Source: UBA9926 sp038131595 (GTDB lineage Bacteria; Pseudomonadota; Gammaproteobacteria; Pseudomonadales; Azotimanducaceae). From it: a DNA stretch of 64,000 bases. The stretch spans positions 310,001 through 374,000 of the forward strand of contig JAYPPR010000008.1 of NCBI GenBank assembly GCA_038131595.1, read 5' to 3'. Below, in pieces: positions 36,671 through 46,099 of this stretch. The position numbers and the translations under genes are program-made. Under the pieces are notes generated by a model. It saw only the letters and a list, made by a program, of their open reading frames with translations. It searched no databases and was not told the origin of the DNA. Each line of letters opens with the position of its first letter. Within the stretch, counting starts at the first letter, position 1.

Positions 36671-38079
36671 TGAACAATGGATTTGGCCAAGATGCTGAAA
36701 TTTATAGCGTCAGTGAACTCAACCGAGCAGCAAAATCACTGCTAGAGGGGCAATTCCCGGCAGTGTTTGTTGAGGGGGAGATCTCTAATTTTTCTCGCCC
36801 TGCATCGGGGCACTGGTATTTCACGCTCAAAGATGATGCCGGCCAGCTACGCACCGCCATGTTCCGGAATCGCAATTCAAGGATTAACTTCACGCCGACC
36901 AACGGCATAAAGGTTCTGGTTCGAGGCCGGATTAGTCTCTACGAGGCTCGCGGAGACTTTCAGTTCATCGCGGAGAACATGCAAGAGGCTGGGATCGGCG
37001 AATTGCAACGCGCATTCGAGGCTTTGCGTCGGAAACTTCACGGCGAGGGATTATTCGATGCTGCCAAAAAATGCGACATCCCGCCTTTGCCGGATCATCT
37101 TGCCATCATTACCTCGGCGACCGGAGCCGCCATTCATGATGTGATGAGTGTCCTCGCGCGCCGGTTCCCAGCCATGCGATCAACGCTGATCCCAACACAA
37201 GTTCAAGGTGAGGAGGCAACCGCACAAGTCGTATCCGCACTAGAAAAAGCAGCCGCATATCGCGAGGCGCCATTCGACCTAATCCTACTCACGAGAGGCG
37301 GCGGATCGCTTGAAGACCTTTGGACATTCAACACAGAGCCTGTGGCGCGCGCGATCGCTGCCTCGCCTATCCCTGTGGTCAGTGCCGTCGGCCATGAATC
37401 TGATGTCACGATCGCAGACTTCGTTGCTGATCTTCGGGCACCAACCCCTTCTGCCGCAGCCGAGCTCATTGCTCCCGACCAACACGAGTGGATGCAAAGT
37501 CTGGACAATATTTCGAGCCGGCTTGCCACCCATGCCATGGGAAGAATCCAGCAAGGAGAGCGCATCCTTGGCGCGACCGCAAAACGGCTTAGAAACCCTG
37601 CGGTCACACTCGCCCAATATCAGGACCGGCTGTCGAGCCAGCGCCGGTCGCTTCAGTCGCTGACTTATCGGGCTATCGAAGATCTTGATATTGGCCGAAT
37701 CGCGACCTCACTGGTCTCAGCGACTAAAGGACGGATCAACGACGAACAAGCTCGGCTCGACCGCGCGAGGGAGCGACTCTCGCCACCTATTCACCATTTG
37801 AGGGCACTTGAACAATCGCGACTCAATCTCACGCTCAGGCTCAGCCAGGCCGCAGATCAACGGCTCAAAGCATCGACCGCCGCACTCACGCAGGTGTCAC
37901 GGCAGCTTGAAGCCTTAAGCCCGCTCAAAACCCTCGCGAGAGGTTTTAGCATTACCCAAACCGAGTCGGGCGACCTCGTCAGCTCCGCTGACCAATTAGA
38001 GATGGGTCAAATCGTTGACATCCGGCTATCCAAGGGGCGCGCTAGTGCGACCATCACCGGCGTCGAGCGCGAAGAATGA
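36670..38079 (+). CDS. xseA: Exodeoxyribonuclease VII large subunit
   Basis: XseA pairs with XseB to degrade single-stranded DNA. The N-terminal OB-fold reads FPAVFVEGEISNFSRPASGHWYFTLKD, followed by the catalytic region with GIGELQRAFEALRRKL, LTRGGGSLEDLWTFN and SAVGHESDVTIADFVADLRAPTPSAAAE. The length of 469 aa is normal. Translation starts at GTG 36670, overlapping the deacetylase stop by one base, and the TGA stop overlaps the ATG of the M23 peptidase gene. Confidence 0.95.
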   Translation: MNNGFGQDAEIYSVSELNRAAKSLLEGQFPAVFVEGEISNFSRPASGHWYFTLKDDAGQLRTAMFRNRNSRINFTPTNGIKVLVRGRISLYEARGDFQFIAENMQEAGIGELQRAFEALRRKLHGEGLFDAAKKCDIPPLPDHLAIITSATGAAIHDVMSVLARRFPAMRSTLIPTQVQGEEATAQVVSALEKAAAYREAPFDLILLTRGGGSLEDLWTFNTEPVARAIAASPIPVVSAVGHESDVTIADFVADLRAPTPSAAAELIAPDQHEWMQSLDNISSRLATHAMGRIQQGERILGATAKRLRNPAVTLAQYQDRLSSQRRSLQSLTYRAIEDLDIGRIATSLVSATKGRINDEQARLDRARERLSPPIHHLRALEQSRLNLTLRLSQAADQRLKASTAALTQVSRQLEALSPLKTLARGFSITQTESGDLVSSADQLEMGQIVDIRLSKGRASATITGVEREE

Positions 38080-38939
38080 TCATGTTTGACGCAAATCACT
38101 GTTCCGATCACCTAGATGCGCTCTCACAACGATTGAGATGGATCCTCCTCGTTTTCTTCTTGACGGCTTCCACGTCTAGCCTGGCTGACTTTAAACCACT
38201 CAGTGTCCCGGGCGGCATTGCTCGAATCGCGCTGCCAGAAGGAACAGTAAGCGCAACCTTTAATGGCGCCAGCGTTCTCGTTACCCGAGGAGAGCGGAGT
38301 CCCATCGCTTGGGTCGGACTCCCGCTTTCGCTCGAGCCAGGTTCACATGTGCTCGATGCCAGCGGCCAAGCGATTTCGTTCGAAGTTTCACCCAAAACTT
38401 ATGAGACGGAGCATCTCACGATTCCCAACCGGCGAAAGGTCAACCCTCTGCCCATGGACTACGACCGCATTGGTGCCGAAAGAAAGGAAATGGACGGAGT
38501 ATTTCAGAGCTTCACTGCGCGTGCCCTACCCGAGCAATGGCAATCCCCACTGAGTGGGCGTTATTCATCCAGCTTTGGTAAGCGCCGAGTGCTCAACGGG
38601 CAACCAAGGAGCCCCCACAGCGGGCTTGATATTGCGGCTCCAGAGGGAACACCCGTTGAAAGTATCGCTGCCGGGCGAGTTGCAGCCGTGGGTGACTACT
38701 TTTTTAACGGCCAAACGGTCATGGTCGATCATGGCCAAGGGCTGATCAGTATGTACTGCCATCTGTCTGAAATTGACGTGGCCCTCGGGGAGGGGGTCAC
38801 GCCGGATTCGGTCGTCGGTAAAGTCGGGAAGACCGGAAGAGTCACTGGCGCCCATCTCCATCTCAGCGTCAGCTTGAACAATGCGCGGGTTGACCCACTC
38901 CTCTTTTTTGACGCCCCAGAAGCAGACCTCGCTCGATAA
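38076..38939 (+). CDS. M23-family (LytM) metallopeptidase
   Basis: The exported 287-aa protein has an N-terminal hydrophobic signal (RLRWILLVFFLTASTSSLA, about 20-37). It ends in a LytM domain with zinc ligands His181 and Asp185 (HSGLD) and His262 in AHLHLS. This group cuts peptidoglycan cross-bridges or activates amidases. The sites are complete, so activity is likely. The ATG at 38076 overlaps the xseA stop by four bases, but the Met at 38082 could also serve. It is separated from der by a bidirectional terminator. Confidence 0.9.
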   Translation: MIMFDANHCSDHLDALSQRLRWILLVFFLTASTSSLADFKPLSVPGGIARIALPEGTVSATFNGASVLVTRGERSPIAWVGLPLSLEPGSHVLDASGQAISFEVSPKTYETEHLTIPNRRKVNPLPMDYDRIGAERKEMDGVFQSFTARALPEQWQSPLSGRYSSSFGKRRVLNGQPRSPHSGLDIAAPEGTPVESIAAGRVAAVGDYFFNGQTVMVDHGQGLISMYCHLSEIDVALGEGVTPDSVVGKVGKTGRVTGAHLHLSVSLNNARVDPLLFFDAPEADLAR

Positions 38940-38943
38940 CTGA

Positions 38944-38968
38944 AAAAAGCGGACCTCTATCGCTTTTT
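38944..38968. terminator. Bidirectional terminator between the M23 gene and der
   Basis: The sequence has arms AAAAAGCG and CGCTTTTT around a nine-base loop, flanked by A and T runs. It sits between convergent genes and can serve both; its right arm overlaps the der stop region. Confidence 0.7.
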
Positions 38969-40423
38969 GTTTTTCGCGCTGCGCTGACTTTTCTTGACGT
39001 GCTGCATCAAGCGCCGCCTACGGTTGACCTGCCGTTCAGTCAGTTTGTTCTTCCGCCCCTTGAAGGGATTGTCCTGGGTTTTGAATTCGATCAGCACAGG
39101 CGTGCCTTTTAAGTCGAGGGCCTGATGAAATCGTTTCTGCAGATACCGACGATAGGCCTCTGGCACCGACTCGGTTTGGTTACCGTGGATAACGATCCGA
39201 GGAGGATTGGCACCACCAGCATGGGCAAACCTCAGCTTAATTCTGCGACCATGAACCATCGGTGGCTGGTGCTCTGATACTGCCTGCCGAAGCACGTTGT
39301 TCAGATGCGCAGTAGATAGCGGCCGCATCGCTGACGCATAGGCTTCCTTGATTGAACCAAACAGTTTTCCTACGCCTGAGCCATGCAAGGCAGAGATATA
39401 GTGAATGTTCGCGAAATCGAGAAACGTCAAACGACGATCAAGTTCGATATGGATTCGATCCTTTTGCTCCTGCGAGGTGCCATCCCACTTGTTGACGCAA
39501 ATAACGAGCGCTCGTCCTGCTTCGAGCGCATGACCCAAAAGATGCAAGTCTTGGTCGACCAGGCCTTCGTGCGCGTCGACCAGTAGCAACACCACATGCG
39601 CATCTTGAATTGCATCCAACGTCTTGATGACTGAGAACTTCTCAATGGATGCGCTGATGCGGCCCCGGCGCCTTACTCCGGCGGTATCAATAAGCGTGTA
39701 GGTCTCTCCGTCTCTTTCAAACGGAATGTAAATGCTGTCACGGGTGGTGCCTGCCTCATCAAACACCACAACACGCTGCTCGCCCAGTATTCGGTTTACA
39801 AGGGTCGATTTGCCGACATTCGGACGACCAACGACCGCCATCTTGATGCCATCCACCAAGGAGTCGGGTTCAGCGTCGGATGGCGCAGCTACTGAGCCGC
39901 GATCATCCGAAGTTTCAATCGGTTCGCCCGCTTCAGCAATTTGATCCAAAAACTGATGAACGAACACTCTGATACCGTGGCCATTACTCGCCGAGATCAA
40001 AGCGGGTTCCCCAAACCCCAATCCCGCAAATTCCCCCCTCACCAAGTCAGTGTTCTGGCCATCAATTTTATTGGCGACGAGTTGAATGGGTTTGTTTTTA
40101 TTGCGTAGCAATTTGGCGATGTCATCGTCCTGAGGAAGACGGCCATCTTTGACATCAACAAGAAAAAAGATGAAATCCGCCTCATCAATGGCAGTCAAAG
40201 ACTGAGCGGCCATGTGCTCGTCAATGCCCTGCTCCTCCCCGGATAAGCCCCCTGTGTCAATCAGCCAGAAAGATCGCCCATCCAACTGCGCTTTACCAAA
40301 CTGACGATCACGGGTCAGGCCCGGCACGCCAGCAACAAGGGCGTCTCGCGTTTTCGTTAGTCGATTAAAAAGCGTTGATTTGCCCACATTCGGGCGGCCT
40401 ACCAATGCGATGACGGGGAGCAT
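38957..40423 (-). CDS. der: Ribosome-assembly GTPase Der (EngA)
   Basis: Der has two tandem GTPase domains and is needed for 50S assembly. Two copies of GRPNVGKST are visible, near residue 8 and near residue 197. The C-terminal KH-like domain and a basic tail ending KSQRSAKNKKR follow. Length of 488 aa is typical. It is the last gene of a long minus-strand block, eight bases after bamB. Confidence 0.97.
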   Translation of the reverse strand: MLPVIALVGRPNVGKSTLFNRLTKTRDALVAGVPGLTRDRQFGKAQLDGRSFWLIDTGGLSGEEQGIDEHMAAQSLTAIDEADFIFFLVDVKDGRLPQDDDIAKLLRNKNKPIQLVANKIDGQNTDLVRGEFAGLGFGEPALISASNGHGIRVFVHQFLDQIAEAGEPIETSDDRGSVAAPSDAEPDSLVDGIKMAVVGRPNVGKSTLVNRILGEQRVVVFDEAGTTRDSIYIPFERDGETYTLIDTAGVRRRGRISASIEKFSVIKTLDAIQDAHVVLLLVDAHEGLVDQDLHLLGHALEAGRALVICVNKWDGTSQEQKDRIHIELDRRLTFLDFANIHYISALHGSGVGKLFGSIKEAYASAMRPLSTAHLNNVLRQAVSEHQPPMVHGRRIKLRFAHAGGANPPRIVIHGNQTESVPEAYRRYLQKRFHQALDLKGTPVLIEFKTQDNPFKGRKNKLTERQVNRRRRLMQHVKKSQRSAKNKKR

Positions 40424-40431
40424 TGGTGGGC

Positions 40432-41625
40432 CTACTGGAGCTCAAAGGCCGATAGCTTGCCGCTATTGCCCATCACGAATAGCCTTGCGCCTTCGGTGAT
40501 GATGGGCGTGTAAATTCCTTTCGCGTCCACTTTGCGCCGAGCAACGAATCGACCATCTGACTGGGCGAGGACGTGTACATATCCTTCGAAATCGCCCACA
40601 GCAATAAAGCTACTGATGGCGGCAGGTACGGTGATGTCTCTATGGAGCAAGGCTTCTGTTTCCCATTGCACGCGGCCACTATCCATATCGAGTGCCGACA
40701 ATGCATCATTGGCTTCGGCCAAGTAAACATTACCGAAGCCAGAGCCAAGACCAACGACAGACGAGGCGTCCTGACTCCACAAAGGGCGGCCTGCCGAAAG
40801 ATCTATGCCGACTAGCTTCCCCTGGTAGCTAACGGCGTAAAGACGACCACTTTGAAAGACCATCTTTCCGTCAATATCGACCAAGCGCTCCAAGTCTGAA
40901 CGGCCCTTAGCCGTTGCAATTCGCTCGTCAATCGCGGCGACCCCTCGCTCAGGATCAATCAAAGCCACTCGGCCGTTTGAGAACGCCGCCACCAACACAT
41001 CCGCCCTGAGAATTGGGGTGGAGGTTCCGCGAAGCGTGAGTGCAGGAATATTGGTTGAAAAACTCCACCGCCGCTCTCCCGACAGGGCATCGAAGCCGAT
41101 GACTTGTCCGTCAATCGATTGAGCGACGACCAAGTCATTTAAAATCTGAGGAGGTGCTAGCACTTCGCTGGAAATTGCGCCGCGCCAAGCAAGCGAACCA
41201 TCGCTCTCATTCAGTGCGACGACTTCACCTGCAGCACTACCAACCAGCACGAGCCCCTCACCGGCGCCGACTCCGCCCGTGATCACATCCACATCTTTTG
41301 CAAATGCATGATTGACTTCACTTCGCGTATAGAGCGCGCGGATATCTTGCTGCCAAATCTTGCGTCCTGTTGACTGGTCAACCGCAATCACTTGACCGCT
41401 TGCCGATGCGGCAAATACTCGATTGCCCGACAGTCCCGGCTCAAGTCGGATCGCTTTGTCCGCCGCTCCTGCACCCACTTTCACTGACCAAAGCGGTTTC
41501 AGCGTTCGCTCTGCGGAGAAACGCTCCAATTTCGCTGGCTCTATGACTTCCTCATCTTTGTCGCCAAACCAACTGCAACCGGCGAGCAGTGAGGTCGCGA
41601 GAAGTGCTAGGAGAACACCTTTCAT
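40432..41625 (-). CDS. bamB: Outer-membrane assembly lipoprotein BamB
   Basis: BamB is a beta-propeller lipoprotein in the BAM complex that inserts outer-membrane proteins. A signal peptide with lipobox LLAGC (Cys17) precedes repeated PQQ-like beta-propeller blades of the GKIWQQD, GSLAWRG, GERRWSF, GRPLWSQD and GRVQWETE type. The length of 397 aa is normal. Its ATG overlaps the yfgM stop (ATGA), which fits the conserved yfgM-bamB-der order. Confidence 0.95.
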   Translation of the reverse strand: MKGVLLALLATSLLAGCSWFGDKDEEVIEPAKLERFSAERTLKPLWSVKVGAGAADKAIRLEPGLSGNRVFAASASGQVIAVDQSTGRKIWQQDIRALYTRSEVNHAFAKDVDVITGGVGAGEGLVLVGSAAGEVVALNESDGSLAWRGAISSEVLAPPQILNDLVVAQSIDGQVIGFDALSGERRWSFSTNIPALTLRGTSTPILRADVLVAAFSNGRVALIDPERGVAAIDERIATAKGRSDLERLVDIDGKMVFQSGRLYAVSYQGKLVGIDLSAGRPLWSQDASSVVGLGSGFGNVYLAEANDALSALDMDSGRVQWETEALLHRDITVPAAISSFIAVGDFEGYVHVLAQSDGRFVARRKVDAKGIYTPIITEGARLFVMGNSGKLSAFELQ

Positions 41626-42347
41626 TCAGCATCGCCCTCGTTCGACGACTCTGCTGTCACTTCTGTTTCGACGCTCGGTAGGGTTTCCTCACTGCCAGCA
41701 GGCGCGGCCGCAAACGTCAAATCCTCAAGTTTCATAGTCAAACTCTGAAGCACATTGTCTCCCCCAGTGCTTACCGCGAACTGGTAACTTTGTCGTGCTT
41801 CGTCTTTGCGACCCATTTCAAAAAGAATATCGCCGCGCGTTTCATGCCATGCTGAGGCGTACCCTGACAACCCCGTGTCATCCCCGAGCGCCTGGAGCGC
41901 ACGCTCAAACTCACTTTGAGCCGAGATCACCTTAGCTAGACGGATCCGTGCAAGCGGTGCAATCAAACTACTGTTTGAATCAGCGGCAAAGGACAATTCA
42001 GTTTCTGCCTTCGCATACGCTTTGTCGTCGAAATAAAGCCGCGCCAGTTGCAGAGCGCCGAGCGCCGCATAGGCCGTGCCTGGATGATCCGCCTTAATTG
42101 CTTCACCCATTGCTAGCGCGTCTTCACGACCGCTCCCAGTCGCAACCACTTCATCGACGGCTTTTTGGAAATTTGAAAAATCTAGGCTCGCGGCCTCTGC
42201 GGCTGTTCGCTCTGACGTCTCATAGTAGTCATACCCAATGTTGCCGCCCACTACGAGAACGATAGCGATCAACATGAATAGGCCATTCTCTTTGAAGAAC
42301 TGCTTTATTTGGTCGATCTGTTCTTCTTCAGTGCTGTCAAGAGACAC
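41622..42347 (-). CDS. yfgM: YfgM-like TPR protein
   Basis: YfgM (241 aa here) is an inner-membrane-anchored TPR protein that works with the periplasmic chaperone network and the translocon. An N-terminal STEEEQIDQIKQFFKENG is followed by one membrane helix (LFMLIAIVLVVGGNIGYDYY) and TPR-like repeats. The start is taken as the GTG at 42347 because AAAGGAG lies seven bases before it and the family begins with the STEEEQ region. A longer frame reaching 42515 is not family-like. The acidic C-terminal tail is not conserved. Confidence 0.88.
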   Translation of the reverse strand: MSLDSTEEEQIDQIKQFFKENGLFMLIAIVLVVGGNIGYDYYETSERTAAEAASLDFSNFQKAVDEVVATGSGREDALAMGEAIKADHPGTAYAALGALQLARLYFDDKAYAKAETELSFAADSNSSLIAPLARIRLAKVISAQSEFERALQALGDDTGLSGYASAWHETRGDILFEMGRKDEARQSYQFAVSTGGDNVLQSLTMKLEDLTFAAAPAGSEETLPSVETEVTAESSNEGDAE

Positions 42348-42580
42348 GCGCTTTCTCCTTTGTACTCTAGCTTTTTTAGCTGGCTCTCTGGCTCTCTGGC
42401 TTTCTTCTGCTTTACCGAAATAAGGTCTTGCCATCTGACCTTTGTTACTTCTTGCCATTTCTCCAACTGGTCTAGCTGGATACCCTGGCGTAACCAACCT
42501 TTGGTCCACCAACAACGATTCGTAATCGCGGTCTACCGTTGCCCATCAGATCTACATGGACCTCGGGTTTTCGCCCTAGT

Positions 42581-43849
42581 TCAATGACCTAGCCTTTCGG
42601 CCACAATCGCATTGAGGTCACCAAATTTCACTCGCTGCTGCTCACCCGTTTCGCGCAAGTCTCGAAGCGACACCTCGCCGGCGGCAAGTTCATCTTCTCC
42701 GATGATCAGGGCAAACCTCGCACCCGAGGCATCCGCTTTTTTCATTTGCGCTTTCAACTTCCCTGAGCCCAAATGCACGATGACACGTGCGCCTGTGGCT
42801 CGCCGAAGCCGGTCCGCCAAGGTGAGCGCTTGCGTTCGGGCAGCGTCACCTACTGATAGGGCATAAAGGTCTGGCGCTTCAGCAGGTGACTCAAGCTGCT
42901 CTAGCATCAACGCCAACCGGTCTACGCCCATCGCAAACCCGACCCCAGGCGTGTCACGCCCCCCCAACTGACCAATGAGCGCATCGTAACGCCCACCACC
43001 ACAAACGGTCCCCTGAGCGCCCAATTCATCGGTCACCCACTCGAATACCGTTCGGTTGTAGTAATCCAACCCTCGAACAATCCTGCGATTGACGGTGTAG
43101 GGTACCTCCGCGGCGTCAAGTATCGCACACAGCGCTTCGAAATGATCTGTCGAGTCTGCGTCCAAATACGACTCAATTTGAGGTCCGTCGTCTAGTATGG
43201 ATTGAGTCGTCGCCGACTTAGAATCCAAAATCCGAAGCGGATTCGTCGTCAATCGTCGCTGGCTATCTTCATCTAGCGCTTCACGGCGGTCCGATAGGTA
43301 ATTCACTAGCGCTTCTATGTATGCCTGCCTTGAGGCGACATCACCAATCGAATTGAGTTCCAAGCGAACCATTGATTCAATCCCCAGGCGCCGCCAAAGC
43401 GCAGCACACATGAGGAGCAGTTCGGCATCAACATCGGGTCCGGGTATACCAACACACTCGACACCAATCTGCTCGAACTGTCGATACCGACCCTTCTGCG
43501 GTCGTTCGTATCGAAACATAGGGCCTGCATACCAAAGCTTTTGAGTTTGATTAAAAGCAAGGCCGTGCTCATTCACGAATCGAACGAGTCCTGCCGTACC
43601 CTCAGGCCGCAAGGTCATGGAGTCTCCATTGCGGTCATCGAAGGTGTACATTTCTTTTTCAACGATATCGGTCGCCTCACCAACCAGGCGCTTGAATAGC
43701 GGCGTGCTCTCCAAAAGGGGCAGACCTACCTCTTCGTAACCATGCTGCGCAAAGATATGCCGTGCGGCGTCTTCCACTTGGCGGTAGTACCGCTTTTTTT
43801 GCGGCAGCAGATCTTGCATGCCGCGGATGGCTTTTATGGAACCACTCAC
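42581..43849 (-). CDS. hisS: Histidyl-tRNA synthetase
   Basis: The enzyme charges tRNA-His. Class II motifs are clear: motif 2 FDDRNGDSMTLRPEGTAGLVRF, the histidine-specific GLDYYNRTVFEW, and motif 3 GFAMGVDRLALML. The anticodon-binding C terminus carries a conserved VIVHLGSGKLKAQMKKADASGARFALIIGEDE. Its length of 422 aa is normal. GTG at 43849 overlaps the ispG stop by four bases. Confidence 0.97.
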   Translation of the reverse strand: MSGSIKAIRGMQDLLPQKKRYYRQVEDAARHIFAQHGYEEVGLPLLESTPLFKRLVGEATDIVEKEMYTFDDRNGDSMTLRPEGTAGLVRFVNEHGLAFNQTQKLWYAGPMFRYERPQKGRYRQFEQIGVECVGIPGPDVDAELLLMCAALWRRLGIESMVRLELNSIGDVASRQAYIEALVNYLSDRREALDEDSQRRLTTNPLRILDSKSATTQSILDDGPQIESYLDADSTDHFEALCAILDAAEVPYTVNRRIVRGLDYYNRTVFEWVTDELGAQGTVCGGGRYDALIGQLGGRDTPGVGFAMGVDRLALMLEQLESPAEAPDLYALSVGDAARTQALTLADRLRRATGARVIVHLGSGKLKAQMKKADASGARFALIIGEDELAAGEVSLRDLRETGEQQRVKFGDLNAIVAERLGH

Positions 43850-44970
43850 GACTCGTTCTCAAGCGCTGCCGGTTTGGCGTCGTCTGCGGCCTGCTTTTCG
43901 GCGACTCGTGCACGAATCATGCGCTCTAACTCGTCAACGATATTTTCTTTGGTCACCTTGTGATCAGGGCGCCCTTCCCTGTAGATCAAATTATTGGGAG
44001 TCGCACCCGTTAGCCCGATATCTGCCTCTTTGGCCTCACCAGGACCATTGACAATGCATCCAATGACGGCAACGTCGAGCGGTGTCGTAATGTCCTCAAC
44101 TCGCCGCTCTAACTCGTTCACGGTCTTGATGACATCGAAGTTTTGACGCGAACAGCTCGGGCAAGCCACAAGATTAATGCCCTTGCTGCGTAAGTGCAGG
44201 CTCTTCAAGAGGTCAAAGCCTACTTTGATCTCCTCCACTGGGTCGGCTGCAAGAGAGATCCTAATGGTATCGCCTATGCCTTCCATCAATAAAAGACCCA
44301 AACCGGCTGCACTCTTTACGGTGCCAGAGCGGAGTCCACCCGCCTCCGTGATACCCAGGTGAAGGGGTTGGTCGATCTCGTTCGCGATCGTTCGGTATGC
44401 CTCAACCGCCATGAATATGTCAGATGATTTCATGCTGACCTTGAAGTCTTCGAATCCTTCATCGAGCAACATCTCGATATTTCGCCTTGCCGATTCAACC
44501 ATGGCGGTAGCGTTGGGTTCCTTATACTTCCTCAGTAAATCTTTACCCAAAGAACCCGCATTAACCCCAATGCGAATCGGGATTCCTTTGTCCTTGCAGG
44601 CGCTCACCACCGCTTGAACGCGATCTTTGCGGCCGATATTTCCAGGATTAATGCGCAAGCAATCGACCCCTAATTCGGCAACGCGGAGTGCAATTCGGTA
44701 GTCAAAGTGAATATCAGAGACCAATGGGACCGTGACCCGTTTTCGGATTTCACCAAAAGCCTCGGCTGCCTCAATCGATGGCACAGACACGCGCACAATG
44801 TCCGCCCCGACCGCTTCAAGACGCTGTATCTGCGCGACGGTTGCCTCGATATCCAGCGTCTCGGTATTGGTCATGCTCTGCACTGCGATGGGCGCGTCTC
44901 CTCCAACAGGCACTGCACCGACCATGATCTGACGAGATTGTCGCCGTTTAATTGTGGATTCAGCTCTCAT
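43846..44970 (-). CDS. ispG: 4-hydroxy-3-methylbut-2-enyl diphosphate synthase
   Basis: IspG makes HMBPP in the MEP isoprenoid pathway and holds a [4Fe-4S] cluster. The cluster cysteines lie in CPSCSRQNFDV and further on in CIVNGPGEA, with a Glu in that second block. IKRRQSRQIMVG and PIAVQSMTNTETLD at the start are typical. The length is 374 aa. It overlaps rodZ by about 11 bases and hisS by four, forming a tight operon. It relies on the isc operon in this window for its cluster. Confidence 0.97.
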   Translation of the reverse strand: MRAESTIKRRQSRQIMVGAVPVGGDAPIAVQSMTNTETLDIEATVAQIQRLEAVGADIVRVSVPSIEAAEAFGEIRKRVTVPLVSDIHFDYRIALRVAELGVDCLRINPGNIGRKDRVQAVVSACKDKGIPIRIGVNAGSLGKDLLRKYKEPNATAMVESARRNIEMLLDEGFEDFKVSMKSSDIFMAVEAYRTIANEIDQPLHLGITEAGGLRSGTVKSAAGLGLLLMEGIGDTIRISLAADPVEEIKVGFDLLKSLHLRSKGINLVACPSCSRQNFDVIKTVNELERRVEDITTPLDVAVIGCIVNGPGEAKEADIGLTGATPNNLIYREGRPDHKVTKENIVDELERMIRARVAEKQAADDAKPAALENES

Positions 44971-46099
44971 CAGCGCTTTCTCCTACCGTGAGTCTTGCCG
45001 TAAATTCTCGGGTCGTATGCGGCTCGAGATCGACCACTTGCCCATTGAAACGAACCTGCGCGGCGCTCGCTTTACCCAGCAAAATTTGAAAAGGGGCCGC
45101 ACCGATGACCTCAAGCTCATCACCAGATTGGTTTAAGTCGCCATAGAGCAGGTAACCCGTCGCGTCCGCTACCTCCACCCAGCACGATTCGGTAGTCTGA
45201 ATGACCACGGTATCTTCGCCATCGACAATGACCTGAATGAATCGTCCTGTATCCGTCACCGAGCGAAACACATTCGGCGTGGCCTCACCTACTGACGCGC
45301 CCAAAGCCGACCGAACGGGCGGTGCTTCTACTTCTCCAGCCAAGGCCGCATCGCCTGTTTCCCTCTCCATTTCAGATGATTGAGAAGCTTGCGATGGTTC
45401 CTGCTCGGATAAATCCTCAGCGGCTAGGTCTCGATCCTGATCGACTGGTGATAGTGCGGGCTCCTCATCAAGCCGAGCCTCGTCGTAGGCCTCTTCTGCA
45501 ATCTCAGCGCTATCCTCCGCTCGCCCTTCCTCTGGATCAGGGACGACATCCCAATCATTGGTTGATGGTGAATTTTCATTACCCACAGAAGAGCCGGGGG
45601 TCGTTGTCGATGACGTTTCGACCCTAGCCTGGCCCGCACTCGGGCTAGTCGCCTTCACTGAGGAAGGCGGCGGACCCGAGCGATCCCCTTGCCCGCCAGA
45701 CATCACCATCCATACGAACAGCACAACGATCACCAACACCGCGATCCCCATTGCGCCAGCCCTGAATATGGGGTTTTTCGCAAGCGAGGGATCCTCAGCG
45801 TTCATCAAGATAGTCGCTTCATCGCCTTGCCCCTCGTCGCGCCCCACTTCAGCGTCATACGCAGCGACGAGTTCACTGCCCTCTAACCCTACAACGCGCG
45901 CGTACGCCCGAATGTATCCGCGAATAAACGCTTTCTTAGGAATTCGCTCAAAGGCCCCATCATCAAGACACTCGATGATTTGCGTCGTTAAGAAGAGCTT
46001 TTCGGCGACCTGGACCTGGGAAAGCTTTTTCTCCATCCGGGCTTTTTGAAGCCGGAGTCCAACGCTGATCTCTCCTTGTTGATCGACGGATTCGCTCAT
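44960..46099 (-). CDS. rodZ: Cell-shape protein RodZ
   Basis: RodZ is an inner-membrane protein that links MreB to the cell wall machinery. It starts with a cytoplasmic HTH domain (GLRLQKARMEKKLSQVQVAEKLFLTTQII), followed by one membrane helix around FRAGAMGIAVLVIVVLFVWMVM. A long acidic Ser/Pro/Glu-rich linker and a C-terminal DUF4115 domain (IQVIVDGEDTVVIQTTESCWVEV) complete it. The length of 379 aa is in range. Its ATG overlaps the pilF stop by four bases. Confidence 0.93.
   Translation of the reverse strand: MSESVDQQGEISVGLRLQKARMEKKLSQVQVAEKLFLTTQIIECLDDGAFERIPKKAFIRGYIRAYARVVGLEGSELVAAYDAEVGRDEGQGDEATILMNAEDPSLAKNPIFRAGAMGIAVLVIVVLFVWMVMSGGQGDRSGPPPSSVKATSPSAGQARVETSSTTTPGSSVGNENSPSTNDWDVVPDPEEGRAEDSAEIAEEAYDEARLDEEPALSPVDQDRDLAAEDLSEQEPSQASQSSEMERETGDAALAGEVEAPPVRSALGASVGEATPNVFRSVTDTGRFIQVIVDGEDTVVIQTTESCWVEVADATGYLLYGDLNQSGDELEVIGAAPFQILLGKASAAQVRFNGQVVDLEPHTTREFTARLTVGESADES

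Noticed and set aside
42348..42515. N-terminal extension of YfgM
   Set aside because: The GTG at 42347 has a strong ribosome site and the family begins there; the extension is basic and not family-like.
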